From an uncultured Clostridia bacterium (GTDB taxonomy: Bacteria > Bacillota > Clostridia > Oscillospirales > Acutalibacteraceae): a DNA stretch of 5,098 nt. The translations under genes and the position numbers were made by a program. The notes beneath the pieces were generated by a model, which was given only the letters and a program-made list of their open reading frames with translations, did no database searches and had not been told where the DNA came from. How positions within the stretch are numbered: position 1 is the first letter of the stretch; every line of letters starts with the position of its first letter. Below are positions 4,119-5,098 of the stretch, in pieces. Where the stretch lies: assembly GCA_937895645.1 (NCBI GenBank), contig CALBKQ010000054.1, forward strand, positions 1-5,098, written 5' to 3'.

Positions 4119-5098
4119 ATGAAGGACTTAAAACATTTAATTTATTTTGAAAACTTATTGCAAGAAGCAAATAACGACCTTGTAAAACAAGCGACAAATG
4201 ATGGCAAACTGGCTATCGCATACACTTGTTATCACATTCCCGAGGTTTTATTAAATCTTGATAACTGTTTTTCAGTGAGGCTAAGAGCGCCGAGAACAGG
4301 CTCAATGGACATTGCAACTTATTATATGAGTTCATTCTTATGTGGTTATTCAAAAGCACTTTTAGAACGTGGAATTGAAGGCGGTTACAACTTCCTTTCA
4401 GCTCTTATTGGTTCTGAAACCTGCTCTGAAATGAATCGTACATATGAGCATTTTGAATTACTTAACCTTGTTCCTAATGACAAGTTTTTTGTAAGTTTTG
4501 TTGATTCTCCTTTCAAAATTGAACAACATACAGTCAAGCACTATGCTAAACAGTTAAGAATTAAAGTGCTTGATAAATTACAAGAAGTATATGGTGTTGA
4601 CACAAGTGATGAGGCTTTAAGAAAAGCAGTTGCAGAGCACAATGAAATTTGCAGACTCATTACTGAAATTGGTGAATATAGAAAAGAAGAAAATCCAAGA
4701 ATTACGGGCTATGAATTCCACGTACTTTGTCTTGTTACATATTGTTGTCCTAAGTATTTAATTTTAGATAAACTTCGTGAAACTGCTGAAGAACTTAAAA
4801 CTCGTGAACCTGATGCTAAAAAGAATTACAGAGCAAAAATTGTAGTTGTAGGTTCAGAAATGGACGACCCTGACTTTACAATGCTTATTGAAGACAGTGG
4901 CGCATTAGTTGTTGCTGACCGTTTCTGTTTCGGCTCACTTCCCGGTCGTGAAGAAATTGTACTTAATGACGAAGACGATGTTCTTACACAGATTGCACTT
5001 CACTATATGAAGACAAGTCAATGCCCAAGATATATGAGTCATGAAAAAGTTGAGGGCAGACGCGACTATGTAAAACAACTTGTTGACGAATATAACGC
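4119..5098 (+). CDS. 2-hydroxyacyl-CoA dehydratase / benzoyl-CoA reductase-type (HgdB-like) subunit, runs off right edge
   Basis: The frame opens with ATG directly after the cooC stop codon and stays open for 326 codons to the window end. Family landmarks are Y35-T-C37-Y-H-I-P-E42 (compare the usual YxCSYVPxE), S-E-T-C102-S-E-M (the usual DTCD region), A-D-R-F-C270-F-G-S (the usual DxxCTGxR) and Q-C302-P-R late in the protein. C37, C102 and C270 match the positions that normally hold a [4Fe-4S] or double-cubane cluster. Characterised relatives use one-electron chemistry to dehydrate 2-hydroxyacyl-CoAs, reduce benzoyl-CoA, or reduce small molecules with a double-cubane cluster. Usual length is about 370-430 residues, so most of the gene is present. 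The zero-base gap and weak GGGG ribosome site suggest translation coupled to cooC. Substrate cannot be read from the sequence; a second subunit and an activator, if any, would lie to the right. Confidence 0.85.
   Translation, partial: MKDLKHLIYFENLLQEANNDLVKQATNDGKLAIAYTCYHIPEVLLNLDNCFSVRLRAPRTGSMDIATYYMSSFLCGYSKALLERGIEGGYNFLSALIGSETCSEMNRTYEHFELLNLVPNDKFFVSFVDSPFKIEQHTVKHYAKQLRIKVLDKLQEVYGVDTSDEALRKAVAEHNEICRLITEIGEYRKEENPRITGYEFHVLCLVTYCCPKYLILDKLRETAEELKTREPDAKKNYRAKIVVVGSEMDDPDFTMLIEDSGALVVADRFCFGSLPGREEIVLNDEDDVLTQIALHYMKTSQCPRYMSHEKVEGRRDYVKQLVDEYN

Overview
The window is AT-rich DNA with strong AGGAGG-type ribosome binding sites and consensus sigma-A promoters. It carries a BofA-family sporulation gene, a DUF1292 gene, a CooC-type ATPase and an HgdB-type 2-hydroxyacyl-CoA dehydratase subunit. 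Together these point to an anaerobic, low-GC member of the Clostridia, probably of the gut or sediment kind (inference from gene families; no species assignment is possible).

Left part, minus strand (1-2126). Reading in the direction of transcription, there is first a 55-residue cysteine-rich small protein (1959-2126). Next come an almost perfect sigma-A promoter (1922-1950), an unrecognised 222-residue protein with NHL/beta-propeller-like sequence (1204-1872) and an acidic DUF1292 protein (875-1174). Just after the DUF1292 stop lies a structured RNA (about 668-856) that I call 6S RNA. A palindromic repeat (623-642) that looks like a terminator follows it. A second consensus promoter (565-593) and a REP-like palindrome (522-553) then precede a heavy-metal P-type ATPase that starts at TTG (502) and runs off the left edge.

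Right part, plus strand (2232-5098). A lone bofA-like gene (2232-2495) ends in a clear intrinsic terminator (2567-2607). A new transcription unit then starts with a TRIC-family membrane channel (2693-3343). It is followed after 10 bases by a CooC/MinD-type deviant-Walker-A ATPase (3354-4118), whose stop codon directly abuts the start of a 2-hydroxyacyl-CoA dehydratase/benzoyl-CoA reductase-type subunit (4119 to the right edge, incomplete).

The most notable context is this last unit. Dehydratases of the HgdB family are normally served by an ASKHA-type activator ATPase (HgdC), while CooC proteins normally serve carbon monoxide dehydrogenase. A tightly coupled CooC-HgdB pair therefore suggests an iron-sulfur or metal-cluster enzyme with a non-standard maturation or activation partner. 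The rest of the window is ordinary clostridial housekeeping, apart from the two palindromic repeats and the small cysteine-rich protein.
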